From positions 83,541 to 147,540 of the forward strand of contig DHIO01000006.1 in assembly GCA_002403855.1 (NCBI GenBank): DNA of 64,000 bases, read 5' to 3'. A program made the translations under genes and the position numbers. The first letter of the stretch is position 1. Every line of letters starts with the position of its first letter. The DNA comes from Acidimicrobiia bacterium UBA4744. GTDB lineage: Bacteria > Actinomycetota > Acidimicrobiia > Spongiisociales > UBA4744. Shown piece after piece: positions 45,484 to 53,777 of this stretch. The notes beneath the pieces were generated by a model, which did not search any database, had not been told where the DNA came from, and saw nothing but the letters and a program-made list of their open reading frames with translations.

Positions 45484-46463
45484 CAGCCGGTCGCCCGAGT
45501 GCCCGGCACGCGCAAGTGGTGGAGCACCGAGTCGAGAACGTCGCTGATAGTTGTTCCGCGCATCTGGGCTTCCGGTCGCATCGCCATCCGATGCTCGAGC
45601 ACCGTGCCCGCCACCGACTTGATGTCATCGGGCGTCACGTACTCGCGGCCGTCGACGGCCGCCCGAACCCGAGCCACTCGCTGAAGGTGCAACGCCGCAC
45701 GTGGTGAAGCACCGAGCATGAGCTCACCATGGCGCCTACTCGCCTCGACGAGATCGACGATGTATCCCTGAATGGAGGGTGCCACATGCACATGGTTGGC
45801 AACCTCGGCCATTTCGAGGACCTGGTCACCGGTCACAACCGGCTTGAGGTCGTCGAACGTGGAGCGGATCCCGTGCGTCCGAAGGATCTCTAGCTCCTTG
45901 CTCCGGACCGGATATCCGACCACCAGCTTCATCATGAACCGATCGAGTTGGGACTCCGGAAGGGGATACGTGCCCTCGTGCTCGAGCGGGTTCTGAGTTG
46001 CGCCGACCATGAACGGGCCACTAAGAGGGCGGGTTGAGCCGTCGACCGTCACCTGCCGTTCTTCCATTGCCTCGAGGAGCGCAGCCTGGGTCTTGGGGCT
46101 TGCCCGGTTGATCTCATCGCCCAGGACGATGTTGGCGAAAATAGCGCCCGGTTTGAAGACAAATTCGCTCTTCTGCCGGTCCCAGATCGAAACGCCGGTT
46201 ATGTCCGAGGGAAGGAGATCCGGGGTGAATTGAACCCGGTTGAAGCTGCAATCGATCGACCTTGCGAGCGACTTTGCCAGCAGCGTCTTGCCCACTCCCG
46301 GTACGTCCTCGATCAATACGTGCCCCTGGGCTACCAGGCACATCGTCATCAGCTCGATCACTTCACGCTTTCCTTGAATGACCTCTTCAATGTTCGAAAC
46401 GATCGCTTCGAAACGCTCCGCAAACCACTGGACACGGTCGGCCGTAGGGGTGACGTCACTCAA
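45483..46463 (-). CDS. MoxR-family AAA+ ATPase
   Basis: A 326-residue AAA+ protein: Walker A EDVPGVGKTLLAKSLAR near residue 54, Walker B with LGDEINRASPKTQAALLEAMEE, sensor region FMVGATQNPLEHEGTYPLPESQLDRF, and the C-terminal lid domain (SPRAALHLQRVARVRAAVDGR). Such ATPases act as chaperones for vWA/DUF58 partners. The frame starts at TTG 46463 (TTG AGT GAC GTC) with AGGAG about ten bases upstream; no better ATG or GTG exists before the conserved region. First gene of the three-gene operon. Confidence 0.92.
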   Translation of the reverse strand: MSDVTPTADRVQWFAERFEAIVSNIEEVIQGKREVIELMTMCLVAQGHVLIEDVPGVGKTLLAKSLARSIDCSFNRVQFTPDLLPSDITGVSIWDRQKSEFVFKPGAIFANIVLGDEINRASPKTQAALLEAMEERQVTVDGSTRPLSGPFMVGATQNPLEHEGTYPLPESQLDRFMMKLVVGYPVRSKELEILRTHGIRSTFDDLKPVVTGDQVLEMAEVANHVHVAPSIQGYIVDLVEASRRHGELMLGASPRAALHLQRVARVRAAVDGREYVTPDDIKSVAGTVLEHRMAMRPEAQMRGTTISDVLDSVLHHLRVPGTRATG

Positions 46464-46536
46464 GGGGTTCTGGTCTCCTCAACAGATTCGCCGGAAGCCT
46501 ATCAGAGGTTCGCCTTTGCGCTCCGCCCTCGTCCCA

Positions 46537-46542
46537 TATAAT
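46537..46542 (+). promoter_or_regulatory. -10 box of the 46573 gene
   Basis: Perfect TATAAT, 30 bases before the GTG start at 46573, with TTTGCG (46515-46520) 16 nt upstream as a weak -35. It lies in the divergent gap to moxR. Confidence 0.6.
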
Positions 46543-46572
46543 CAAGACAGCGTTTGGGGCGAGAGGAGGCAT

Positions 46573-46812
46573 GTGCGCTGGGCACTTGGGGCGGTCGCGC
46601 GGCATCCCAGGCTGTGGCCTGAGGCTGTTCGCACACTCGTGGCGCTGTCACCCGATGGGTGGTGGCGGAGTTTCCCGTTTGTTCCGCGCCTGGACCCCGG
46701 CCACGCCGCGTGGCGAATCGCGACTGCGTATGGAACGGAGACGGCAGCGTTGCCGGAGGATGACCTCATCCACTATCTCGCATGGCGGAGAAAACAGCGG
46801 AGCGTCGAGTGA
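46573..46812 (+). CDS. Small conserved actinobacterial protein
   Basis: A 79-residue basic, Trp-rich protein: VRWALGAVARHPRLWPEAVRTLVALSPDGWWRSFPFVPRLDPGHAAWRIATAYG. The RHPRLWPxAVR...P.GWWR..PF.P.PD....R..TAYG pattern is one I associate with small actinobacterial proteins of unknown role. GTG 46573 follows a GAGAGGAGG site, rather close (3 nt). Overlaps the next gene's GTG by 4 nt (GTGA at 46809). Confidence 0.68.
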   Translation: MRWALGAVARHPRLWPEAVRTLVALSPDGWWRSFPFVPRLDPGHAAWRIATAYGTETAALPEDDLIHYLAWRRKQRSVE

Positions 46813-47462
46813 ACGAGGATCTGCGCGAGGCGCTGTCGGCGATCGAAGGAGTCGAAAGGTCCGAAGTCGAATCGACCGACAACGGCCCTCTCGCCATCCG
46901 AGTCCGGCTCGAGCGTGGCGCCGACCGGATCGCGGTGGCGGAGGACGTGCAACGCCTGCTCGAGGCTCACGGTCTGCGGTCCAGGGTGGCTCCCGATCGA
47001 CGGGAGCCCGGTCCCGACGTGCCCCCGCCCCCACCGGCGGAACCGCAACGACCGCCGTCACCGTCCCGGGCCCCCGCCCCGGGCCGGACCCGTGCCGCCC
47101 CCGAAGCGCCCAGCACATCGAACCGATCGCCAACTTCACAGGGGGTGGAATCGGTAACGGTATCCGAGACGCTGGAAGCCTTTGTTGTAACGGTGGTTGC
47201 CGACCGAGGGCGATCCGCCACGCGTCGGGCGCGGCGCACCGAGCAAGCTCTCAGTGAAGCCATCGTTGCCGCTGTTGGAGAACTGGTCGACCCGGAGGCC
47301 CTCCCTTCCGGTCTGCGTGCCATCGAACATTCGGAAGGATTTCCGGCTATGACCGTCTATCTGGAAGGGCCGGATGGCGGGATCCAGGTAGGGGCCACTC
47401 TCATCGCCGCCGGCCGCCATTTCGCGCTTGCACAGGCAGTCTGGGCAGCCTTGCAGGCCTAG
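46809..47462 (+). CDS. Two-domain protein of unknown function with Pro-rich linker
   Basis: A 217-residue protein. An N-terminal alpha/beta domain of about 65 residues (VNEDLREALSAIEGVERSEVESTD to LEAHGLRSRV) looks ferredoxin-like, a Pro/Arg-rich linker spans about 68-105, and a second alpha/beta domain (SVTVSETLEAFVVTVVADRGRSATRRARRTEQALSEAIVAAVGEL onward) fills the rest. No membrane segment or catalytic motif. GTG 46809 overlaps the upstream stop by 4 nt; an ATG at 46782 is possible but lies inside the preceding gene. Confidence 0.72.
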   Translation: MNEDLREALSAIEGVERSEVESTDNGPLAIRVRLERGADRIAVAEDVQRLLEAHGLRSRVAPDRREPGPDVPPPPPAEPQRPPSPSRAPAPGRTRAAPEAPSTSNRSPTSQGVESVTVSETLEAFVVTVVADRGRSATRRARRTEQALSEAIVAAVGELVDPEALPSGLRAIEHSEGFPAMTVYLEGPDGGIQVGATLIAAGRHFALAQAVWAALQA

Positions 47463-47483
47463 GGTTGGGCTCGCTTCGTCGGC

Positions 47484-47996
47484 TCAGGATGCTCGGGCCG
47501 AGGTCACTTCCTCCGCAAACGGAATCAGTTCGATCAGAACGTCGCGGTCGGAGACGTCCTCAGAGGTGGGCACGGCAACCTCTGAGAACTGGGTGCGATA
47601 GACATCTTGTTTCGTCAACACATCTCTGATCAACATCCGGCTCGGATCGGTTGCGGGCTCAGAGAGGGCGGGCAGGTCTCCTTCGTCGGTGCTGATCACG
47701 TTGACGCCGCGTACGCGAAGGTCGTGCAGCAGGACCTCCTGCACCATCAGGTCGGCGGACAAGACTGCCAAGTCGGGGATAAGGACCGTGTCGACGTGTC
47801 CCGCCGAGACTATCCCCAGTAGGGCGCGATATCCGTCGCGGCGGTCGATGGTGTCCCCGCTCAGCGTGTCCTGACACACCGCCACCAACTGACAACGATT
47901 GTGAGCTACCCAGCGCCGGATTCGCTCTGATTGGACGAACACGGGGTCGCCGCTGTCGGGCCCCGGGGCGTCGCGTACATACCCAATCACCCGCAT
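47484..47996 (-). CDS. Serine-recombinase-fold protein lacking the catalytic serine
   Basis: A 170-residue protein whose first 100 residues follow the resolvase N-terminal fold: MRVIGYVRDAPG, then a helix (SERIRRWVAHNRCQLVAVCQDTLSGD), RDGYRALLGIVSAGHVDTVLIPDLAVLSAD and LRVRGVNVIST. In active enzymes the first motif is YxRVSt with the nucleophile Ser and the LDRLsR motif has catalytic Arg; here they read YVRDAPG and LAVLSAD, so it should be inactive as a recombinase. A 50-residue acidic tail replaces the DNA-binding part. I chose ATG 47996, which lies seven bases after a -10-like GAAACT, instead of GTG 48035. Confidence 0.75.
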   Translation of the reverse strand: MRVIGYVRDAPGPDSGDPVFVQSERIRRWVAHNRCQLVAVCQDTLSGDTIDRRDGYRALLGIVSAGHVDTVLIPDLAVLSADLMVQEVLLHDLRVRGVNVISTDEGDLPALSEPATDPSRMLIRDVLTKQDVYRTQFSEVAVPTSEDVSDRDVLIELIPFAEEVTSARAS

Positions 47997-48002
47997 GGGT
48001 TG

Positions 48003-48031
48003 AGTTTCGTTATGGCCACCGCCTGTGTCAA
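48003..48031 (-). promoter_or_regulatory. Promoter of the resolvase-like gene
   Basis: On the minus strand a perfect TTGACA (48026-48031), 17 nt spacer and GAAACT (48003-48008), ending six bases before the ATG at 47996. The spacing suggests a leaderless mRNA, though the -10 match is only three of six. Confidence 0.5.
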
Positions 48032-48109
48032 GCACCTCTACGCTGCGTGGCGACGGGAAGTGGATCTGCCACCGTTGAAACGGGTCCCCTAGTAGTGTGC
48101 GCTATCCGA

Positions 48110-48625
48110 ATGGGAGTTGAGCTGACGAGGGCGCTGGTGTTGAACACCACCTACGAGCCGCTTTCGATCGTGACGTCCCGAAGGGCGGTAGTGCTCGTCA
48201 TCAGCGACAAAGCGGATGTCGTTGAGGCCCAGGACGCGCTGTGGCACGCCGAGCGGCTCTCTATTCAGGTTCCATCGGTGGTCAGACTCCGTCGGTTTGT
48301 CCGTGTCCCCTACCTGCGGCGGGTGCCGTTGACGAGGACGGCCGTGTTTGCCAGAGATGGCAACCGTTGCCAGTACTGCGGCCTTGCTGCTGATTGCCTG
48401 GATCATGTGATTCCCCGTTCGAAAGGCGGGACCCATACTTGGGAGAACGTCGTGGCTTGCTGTCGGTCGTGCAACGTCCGCAAAGCCGATCACTTCCTTC
48501 GGGAAACGTCGATGCAGCTGACCAGAAAGCCCGAGGTGCCCCGTCGCCACGATTGGGTCTACGCCAGCATCGGCTTCCCGGTCGACCCGGCCTGGCATCC
48601 CTACCTGCTGGCCCACTCTGCGTGA
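48110..48625 (+). CDS. HNH endonuclease family protein
   Basis: A 171-residue protein of the widespread actinobacterial HNH type. It begins MGVELTRALVLNTTYEPLSIVTSRRAVVLVI and carries the HNH core with four zinc cysteines: RDGNRCQYCG, then LDHVIPRSKGGTHTWENVVACCRSCNVRKADH, with the catalytic His in LDHV. Such stand-alone proteins are found in most actinobacteria and their role is not settled. I chose ATG 48110; an upstream GTG/ATG at 48047 would add 21 unlike residues. Confidence 0.88.
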   Translation: MGVELTRALVLNTTYEPLSIVTSRRAVVLVISDKADVVEAQDALWHAERLSIQVPSVVRLRRFVRVPYLRRVPLTRTAVFARDGNRCQYCGLAADCLDHVIPRSKGGTHTWENVVACCRSCNVRKADHFLRETSMQLTRKPEVPRRHDWVYASIGFPVDPAWHPYLLAHSA

Positions 48626-48772
48626 GATCGAAGCCTCGAGCACTGGGTGTCGGGTTTCAAGTAGGCAGGTGCCAGGTTCTCAAGGCTGAGGTTCCAGACT
48701 CCAAGCCCGGGCTCGGAGCCGATCGGCACAAGAGAGCGCGTGTCAGAGCGCTTCTGAACCCGAAGCGTGCAA

Positions 48773-48795
48773 CCTGCAACTGGAAGCCTGCAACT
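48773..48795. repeat. Short tandem repeat between convergent genes
   Basis: CCTGCAACT occurs at 48773-48781 and again at 48787-48795, a 14-nt period (CCTGCAACTGGAAG then CCTGCAACTCGAG). The 48626-48801 gap between the HNH and stress-protein genes also holds GGTTCTCAAG/GGTTCCAGACTCCAAG-like segments. Meaning unknown; possibly an intergenic repeat family. Confidence 0.5.
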
Positions 48796-48801
48796 CGAGA
48801 C

Positions 48802-49314
48802 CTATCGAACCAGAACCACCGAGCAGGGGGCAAGCCGTGCCAGCTTGGTGCCGGTCGAACCGAGCAAACCCTCGAAACGGCCCCGTCCGTGCGTGCCGAT
48901 GAGGAGGAGGTCGGCATTGGTCTCCTCGATCAGCCGCAGGACTGCGGTAGAGGGAGCGTCGCTTTCACGGGCTACGACGGTCGGTGTGATCCCCTTCGAC
49001 TCCAGGGCCTGCTTCACACGATCCGTTCGTTTGGTCGCCTGATCATCGACGTAGCGGGCGATCATCGCGTCATCGCCGGGCCACTGCGACGTCAAGGTTC
49101 CGGCAGTGGGCTGTCCCACATACTCACTGTCTTCGTCGATCCTCGCCTTCGGGGGAGGAGTTCGATAGAACGAACGCAGCTCTATCAACAGGGTGCGGGG
49201 TACCTCAATCGCAGTCATCAGAGTCACCGAGTCCCCCTCCGCCAGGAGGCGGGCGGTCAGGTCTGCTGCGGTCTCAGGGTCGAGGTCGCCGTCGGTGGCG
49301 ATGATCATATGCAT
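48802..49314 (-). CDS. Universal stress protein (UspA family)
   Basis: A 170-residue protein of the UspA alpha/beta fold: MHMIIATDGDLDPETAADLTARLL at the N-terminus and the ATP-binding Gx2Gx9GS/T motif in LLLIGTHGRGRFEGLLGSTGTKLARLAPCSVVLVR at the end. A middle insertion (RTPPPKARIDEDSEYVGQPTAG) is longer than usual. GGAG lies eight bases before ATG 49314. It may bind ATP; stress induction is family knowledge only. Confidence 0.9.
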   Translation of the reverse strand: MHMIIATDGDLDPETAADLTARLLAEGDSVTLMTAIEVPRTLLIELRSFYRTPPPKARIDEDSEYVGQPTAGTLTSQWPGDDAMIARYVDDQATKRTDRVKQALESKGITPTVVARESDAPSTAVLRLIEETNADLLLIGTHGRGRFEGLLGSTGTKLARLAPCSVVLVR

Positions 49315-49469
49315 CTTGGCTGCTCCTTCGCGTGGGGACGAGGTTAGTGGAGTGCCCGATTCATTTGCCCGGGTTGAAGCGGATGGGTCTCCCGTGACGT
49401 GGTTCTTCCGTCCTTCAGATGAATGGCCGGCAGAGGTGGTGGATCCCGTCGGGAGTCGCCGGTGATCTG

Positions 49470-50279
49470 CTAGCCGTGGAACAATCGCACGGCAGTGTCG
49501 GTGGTGGCGGCCGCCACCTCGTCGCAGGTCATCTGCCAGACGAGGGCGAGCGCGGCTCCGACCAGTCCGATGTTGGCCGGATCATTGGGCTTCTCCCGGT
49601 GGTGAGATGGGCAGAGGTGCGGTGCGTCTGTTTCCACCATCGCCCGATCAGGTGGCACCAAGGCCGCTCCTCGACGGATCATGTCGTCGGTTCCGAAGAG
49701 TACGGGACCGGCGAACGAGAAGGTCACCCCCAGATCGAGGAAGCGACGGGCCCAATGCGGACCACCCGACCAACAGTGCATGATCACCCGTTCGCCGGTT
49801 CCGGTGTGCTGGATGATCTCGTGGACCTCCCGGAAAGCGTCCCGGCAGTGCACGATGACGGGCTTGTCGAACTCGATGGCCAGATCGAGCAAGTCCCGGA
49901 AGGCAGTCAACTGGACGTGCCGAGGGGCAAGGTTTCGGTAGAAGTCCAGGCCGGTTTCACCCACGGCGATTGCCTGGGGAACCAGCTCAGCGATCCTGTT
50001 TCGTTCTTCCGGCCACCGTTCAGCCTGGTCCGGGTGCAAACCGGCCGCTGCGAATACTCGACCGGCGAACCGCCTAGCCAGGGCCAAAGCGGCTTGTGAC
50101 GACGTGGCGTCCACTCCCGGCACCACCAGCCAGGAAACCTGAGGCGCCCTTTCCAGCATCGTGTCCGGCGCTTCGTCGACCAACTGCAAGTGGCAGTGAG
50201 AGTCGACCCACACGCGTGCGAAACGATTGCCCGCCGGTTCTCCGGCGTTCTGCTCCGGCCAATCCGATTGCAGGTTCAC
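49470..50279 (-). CDS. tatD: TatD-family metal-dependent deoxyribonuclease
   Basis: A 269-residue TIM-barrel hydrolase: VDSHCHLQL (HxH), AVGETGLDFYRN (Glu), KPVIVHCRDAF (His), MHCWSGG (His) and VETDAPHLCP (Asp), which together ligate two metals. In E. coli TatD is a 3'-5' DNase. GTG 50279 overlaps the stop of the small membrane gene upstream by 4 nt (GTGA), making coupling likely; GTG 50213 just before the VDSHCHL motif is the alternative. The frame continues upstream inside other genes. Confidence 0.9.
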   Translation of the reverse strand: MNLQSDWPEQNAGEPAGNRFARVWVDSHCHLQLVDEAPDTMLERAPQVSWLVVPGVDATSSQAALALARRFAGRVFAAAGLHPDQAERWPEERNRIAELVPQAIAVGETGLDFYRNLAPRHVQLTAFRDLLDLAIEFDKPVIVHCRDAFREVHEIIQHTGTGERVIMHCWSGGPHWARRFLDLGVTFSFAGPVLFGTDDMIRRGAALVPPDRAMVETDAPHLCPSHHREKPNDPANIGLVGAALALVWQMTCDEVAAATTDTAVRLFHG

Positions 50280-50578
50280 ACTCCGCGCAGTGTGGTCCTC
50301 ACCAACAGCGCCGCTCCGTGAGCGGCTCGATGCACCGTCAGGATGATCAGTCCGAGCGCGGCGGCCAGCAGAACCACGACCCGGGAGAGGAAGACCAGCC
50401 CGAGCAGTCCGGCCGAGGCGCCGAGGAACACTTTCCATGCCGAGCTGCAGAATGCCCCGCCCCCGCACAGATCCGCGATAGCGATCACGCCCAGCAGTCC
50501 CAGCAGGGATACGGCGGCGACCATCGGCACTGCGAAGGTCAGTCGAAAAAACCAACCGTTGTTCGTACGTTGTCGCAT
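50276..50578 (-). CDS. Small three-helix membrane protein
   Basis: A 100-residue protein (MRQRTNNGWFFRLTFAVPMVAAVSLLGLLGVIAIADLCGGGAFCSSAWKVF) with two or three membrane helices and a Cys pair (CGGGAFC) in the first loop. An AAAGGAG site lies six bases before ATG 50578. No motif gives a role. It sits between the hydrogenase protease gene and tatD; the 203-nt gap to the protease suggests a separate transcript. Confidence 0.68.
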   Translation of the reverse strand: MRQRTNNGWFFRLTFAVPMVAAVSLLGLLGVIAIADLCGGGAFCSSAWKVFLGASAGLLGLVFLSRVVVLLAAALGLIILTVHRAAHGAALLVRTTLRGV

Positions 50579-50781
50579 CAGCTACTCCTTTGCGACGCCG
50601 TACGATCGCACGATTCGTTTTCGTGCCGCCGATTGGCTTCATCACCATGATATCACCCGACCGGCTGTTGCCCTAGGGTCACCTGGCCTCTTTGGAAAGA
50701 GACAGAGGTCCAACTGGATACCTGTCGTGACATCGAGCGGACCCGGACGTTGACACGATCGACGGCGATTCCCATTTTCCG

Positions 50782-51291
50782 TCACCCTTTCGAAGGAGCC
50801 GTCCGGGTCCGCTCGAAACCGAGTTCTGAGCGGGCGATTTCCTCTGCCCAGGATTCCCATGCTTCTGCTACGGGGGGCGTGAAACTCTCTCCGAAGGTGC
50901 TGGTCTCATCCACCGCCAGACCATGGATCACCACCTCCTGCGGCATCGGGATACCCAGCCTCTCACCCATCTCGAGCACTGCGCGGAACGGGAGTGTGTG
51001 GAACGACCGGTAGCCAAATCCGTGGGGTAGGTCCTCCGGCGTAGCCCGCAGGGTGGTGCCCGGCGGGAGATCCGAGGAAACGAAAGCATCGATGATGACC
51101 ACGCGGTCGTAACCGCTCATGAGTGAAAGCAGATCAACGGTCGCCACGCAGGCTTCGGCGAACTCGGCCCGATCGCCCGCCAACGCTTCAACACGACGTA
51201 CCGTTCGCAGGCCCACCCCATCGTCGGACAGGATGTCATTGCCGAGCCCAAGCACCAAGGTGCGGGGCAGGGCACCTTGGTGGTCACTCAT
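50782..51291 (-). CDS. [NiFe] hydrogenase maturation protease
   Basis: Endopeptidase (family M52) that removes the C-terminal extension of the hydrogenase large subunit after nickel insertion. The 169 residues show VLGLGNDILSDDGVG (metal-binding Asp), VIIDAFVSSDLPPGT (second acidic ligand) and HGLAVDE (His). It lies 8 nt after the large-subunit gene, whose product keeps a cleavable tail, so it is the matched protease. No hypABCDEF genes are in the window, so nickel and CO/CN insertion must be encoded elsewhere. Confidence 0.93.
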   Translation of the reverse strand: MSDHQGALPRTLVLGLGNDILSDDGVGLRTVRRVEALAGDRAEFAEACVATVDLLSLMSGYDRVVIIDAFVSSDLPPGTTLRATPEDLPHGFGYRSFHTLPFRAVLEMGERLGIPMPQEVVIHGLAVDETSTFGESFTPPVAEAWESWAEEIARSELGFERTRTAPSKG

Positions 51292-51299
51292 CCGACGTC

Positions 51300-52763
51300 C
51301 TAGTCGCGTACCCGGTGGGCGATGATCTCACCTCGCGGGTCGCGAACGGTCACCTCCATCGGCATCTGACCGGGCAGGGAATGAGTAGCGCACGCCATGC
51401 AGGGGTCGTACGCCCGGAACGCCATCTCGATCATGTTGAGAACCCCGTCGGAGATCTCTGCCGTCTTCTCGAGAAGACCCTTGGCCGCTTTCTTGATCGA
51501 GAGGTTGATGGCAGCGTTGTTGTTGGTGGTCCCGACGATCAAGTTGACGGCGGTGAGGATCCCATCCTCATCGGTCTTGTAGTGATGGATGAGGGTCCCT
51601 CTGGGAGCCTCCACCACCCCTACCCCTTCGTCGGGGGTCTCCGTTGGAAGGGTCCGAATGTCGGGGTTGGTGATCTCCGGATCGCGCGCCAGGGCGTAAG
51701 CGGTTTCGGCCGCGTTCACCAGCTCGATGACGCGAGCCCAGTGGTAGGCCAGTGTGAAATGGACGGGCCGTCCACCCAGGGTGTCCATCATCCGCTCGTA
51801 CTGTTCCTGGGCAAGCGGCGTCGACATTCCGTCGGCGACGTTCAATCTCGCCAGGGGAGCAGCCCGATAGACCCCGCTATCTTGGCCGTCGGTCATTCCG
51901 CTCCAGCCGCGTGCCTTGAGGTATGGAACCTTGAGGTACGTCCAAGGCTCAACTCGCTCTTCGACGTGATCGAGGTATTCATTGGGTCGAAACCGGGCTA
52001 TCTCGGCGCCTTCCGTATCCACGATTCGGATGTGACCGTCGTAGTAGTCGGGCTGGTTGTCCTCATTTACGAGGCCCATGTAGTGGGTTTCGTGCCGGAA
52101 GGTGTCGCCGGTGATCAAGTCGACATACGCAGGATTCGCCAGGACGACGTCCTCCAGGATCTTCACCGTGAACTTGCCGAATTCCACCAACTCGGCGGTG
52201 ATTTCCTCAGCCGTCTGCCGTTCGTCTTCGGATAAGCCGCGGGTGACGCCGCCGGGCAGGGAGGTCACCTGGTGAATGGAACGCCCCCCGAGCAGCTTGA
52301 TGAGCTCCTGAGCGCGAGCGCGACTCTTGATAACCGTCTTACCGGTTTCGATGCCAACCTTCTGGATCAACCCGAAGATATTGCGTTCCGCCACTGGTGC
52401 GGTGGGACCCACCACGAAGTCGGGACCACCGAGGATGTAGAAATGGACCGAGTGGTCGGCGACGAAGAACGTGTTGTAGAGCAGACGGCGGAGTTTCTTG
52501 GCGGTCTCCGGCGGATCGACGTGGTAGACCGCGTCGGCTGCCTTGGCGCTGGCCATGTGGTGGGCCTCAGGGCATACCCCGCAGATGCGGGTCGTGATGC
52601 GCGGCAGCTCCTCCACCGGCCGGCCGACGCAGAACTCCTCGAAGCCTCGCAGCTCGGGGATGCGCAGGTAGGCATTGTCCACGTGCCCGTCGTCGTCCAT
52701 GAAGATATCGATCCGGCCGTGGCCCTCCAGGCGGGTGATCGGGTCGATGGAGATCGTCTTCAT
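51300..52763 (-). CDS. mvhA: Group 3 (MvhA/F420-nonreducing-like) [NiFe] hydrogenase large subunit
   Basis: Catalytic subunit that oxidises or forms H2 at a Ni-Fe centre in the cytoplasm. The 487 residues contain the N-terminal Cys pair in TTRICGVCPEAHHMAS (RxCGxCxxxH) near residue 60 and the C-terminal pair in DPCMACATH near residue 455. A 26-residue tail (SLPGQMPMEVTV...) follows the His and should be removed by the protease encoded next door. The ATG start (MKTISIDPITRLEGHGRI) overlaps the small-subunit stop by 4 nt; the longer open frame upstream is a shadow. Similarity in layout is to Mvh/Vhu hydrogenases of the group 3c type, though group 3b cannot be excluded without a tree. Confidence 0.92.
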   Translation of the reverse strand: MKTISIDPITRLEGHGRIDIFMDDDGHVDNAYLRIPELRGFEEFCVGRPVEELPRITTRICGVCPEAHHMASAKAADAVYHVDPPETAKKLRRLLYNTFFVADHSVHFYILGGPDFVVGPTAPVAERNIFGLIQKVGIETGKTVIKSRARAQELIKLLGGRSIHQVTSLPGGVTRGLSEDERQTAEEITAELVEFGKFTVKILEDVVLANPAYVDLITGDTFRHETHYMGLVNEDNQPDYYDGHIRIVDTEGAEIARFRPNEYLDHVEERVEPWTYLKVPYLKARGWSGMTDGQDSGVYRAAPLARLNVADGMSTPLAQEQYERMMDTLGGRPVHFTLAYHWARVIELVNAAETAYALARDPEITNPDIRTLPTETPDEGVGVVEAPRGTLIHHYKTDEDGILTAVNLIVGTTNNNAAINLSIKKAAKGLLEKTAEISDGVLNMIEMAFRAYDPCMACATHSLPGQMPMEVTVRDPRGEIIAHRVRD

Positions 52764-53749
52764 GGTTGAACCCTCCCGAAGGTGGAGTGCGGCAGGCTGA
52801 ATCTGTGGAACGTTCCCACGGGATCGGCGATCTGGTCGAGAATCGCTTGGATTTCGGTCGCTTCGGTGGCGTCGACAACCGAGGCGAGAGCCGACATCAT
52901 GTTGAGGCCTTGATCCCGCACGTTGGGAGGCGGGCCGTAGCAACCCCGGCAGGGGCTGCCGGCACCGACACAGAGCCCTCCGCAACCGGACCGGGTGGCG
53001 GGGCCCATGCACACGATGCCCTGATCGAGCAGGCACAGCTCGGGATCGGCGATGATCTGATGGGGCCGGACGAACTCCTTGATCCGCTTCTCTTCCCGGG
53101 TGCGCAAACACTCCTCGCAGACTGTCTGGTCCCCGGCGCCGATCACGGCTCCCGGTGGCGGCAACGGCCCCCCCGAGACGATCAACTCGATGACCTCCCA
53201 AATGCGATGCGCCTCGGGTGGGCACCCCGGAATGAAGTAATCGACGTCGACCACCTGATCGAGAGTCTTGACCGACTCGAAGAATGTGGGAAGCGACACC
53301 TGCCCTTCCGGTAAGTCCCAAATGGTCTGGGGCTCGACTCGATCTGGATTCACAGTTGAAGGCGACGCGTGATATGCGGCGTTGAAGATCGCCTCCTTGG
53401 TAGTGGCGTTGGCCAGCCCGGGAATGCAGCCTTCCATGGCGCAGGACCCGAAGGCAACCAGAGTCTTGGACTTCTCCCTGAGGACCTGGGCCAGGTGCTC
53501 GTTCTCCGAGGTTCTGATGGCGCCGTTGAACAAGCACAAATCGATGCTGTCCGGTTCCATGCCTTCCACATCGGCGTACTTGACGTCCATGGCCACCGGC
53601 CAGAAGACCAGGTCGAAGTTGGCCGGTACCTCGAGCACCTTCTCATGGAGTTCGAGGATGGCGATCTCGCAGCCGCCACAGCTGGCCGCCCAGTACAGCG
53701 CCAGCTTGGGCTTGGTGGCCGTCTGCCCGGCGACGTCCTGCATGGTCAT
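52760..53749 (-). CDS. mvhG: Group 3 [NiFe] hydrogenase small subunit
   Basis: Iron-sulfur electron relay subunit of 329 residues. Proximal-cluster cysteines are in ASCGGCEIAILELHEKV, GSCAMEGC and FIPGCPPEAHRIWE; further clusters use VCEECLRTREEK and the Cys-rich CMGPATRSGCGGLCVGAGSPCRGCYGP, the arrangement of MvhG/VhuG-type subunits. No twin-arginine signal peptide, so the enzyme is cytoplasmic. Overlaps the large-subunit start by 4 nt. The last 35 residues carry no obvious cluster motif. Confidence 0.92.
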   Translation of the reverse strand: MTMQDVAGQTATKPKLALYWAASCGGCEIAILELHEKVLEVPANFDLVFWPVAMDVKYADVEGMEPDSIDLCLFNGAIRTSENEHLAQVLREKSKTLVAFGSCAMEGCIPGLANATTKEAIFNAAYHASPSTVNPDRVEPQTIWDLPEGQVSLPTFFESVKTLDQVVDVDYFIPGCPPEAHRIWEVIELIVSGGPLPPPGAVIGAGDQTVCEECLRTREEKRIKEFVRPHQIIADPELCLLDQGIVCMGPATRSGCGGLCVGAGSPCRGCYGPPPNVRDQGLNMMSALASVVDATEATEIQAILDQIADPVGTFHRFSLPHSTFGRVQP

Positions 53750-53777
53750 GGCTTGCCCTTTCCTCTCGATCCGGGTG

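Noticed and set aside
49352..49465. 37-codon frame VPDSFARVEADGSPVTWFFRPSDEWP on the plus strand
   Set aside because: Composition looks protein-like, but there is no ribosome site and no family I recognise; too little support to call.
52764..53537. Long upstream extension of the hydrogenase large-subunit frame
   Set aside because: It is a shadow of the small-subunit gene; the conserved MKTISIDPITRLEGHGRI start with a 4-nt overlap fixes the gene at 52763.
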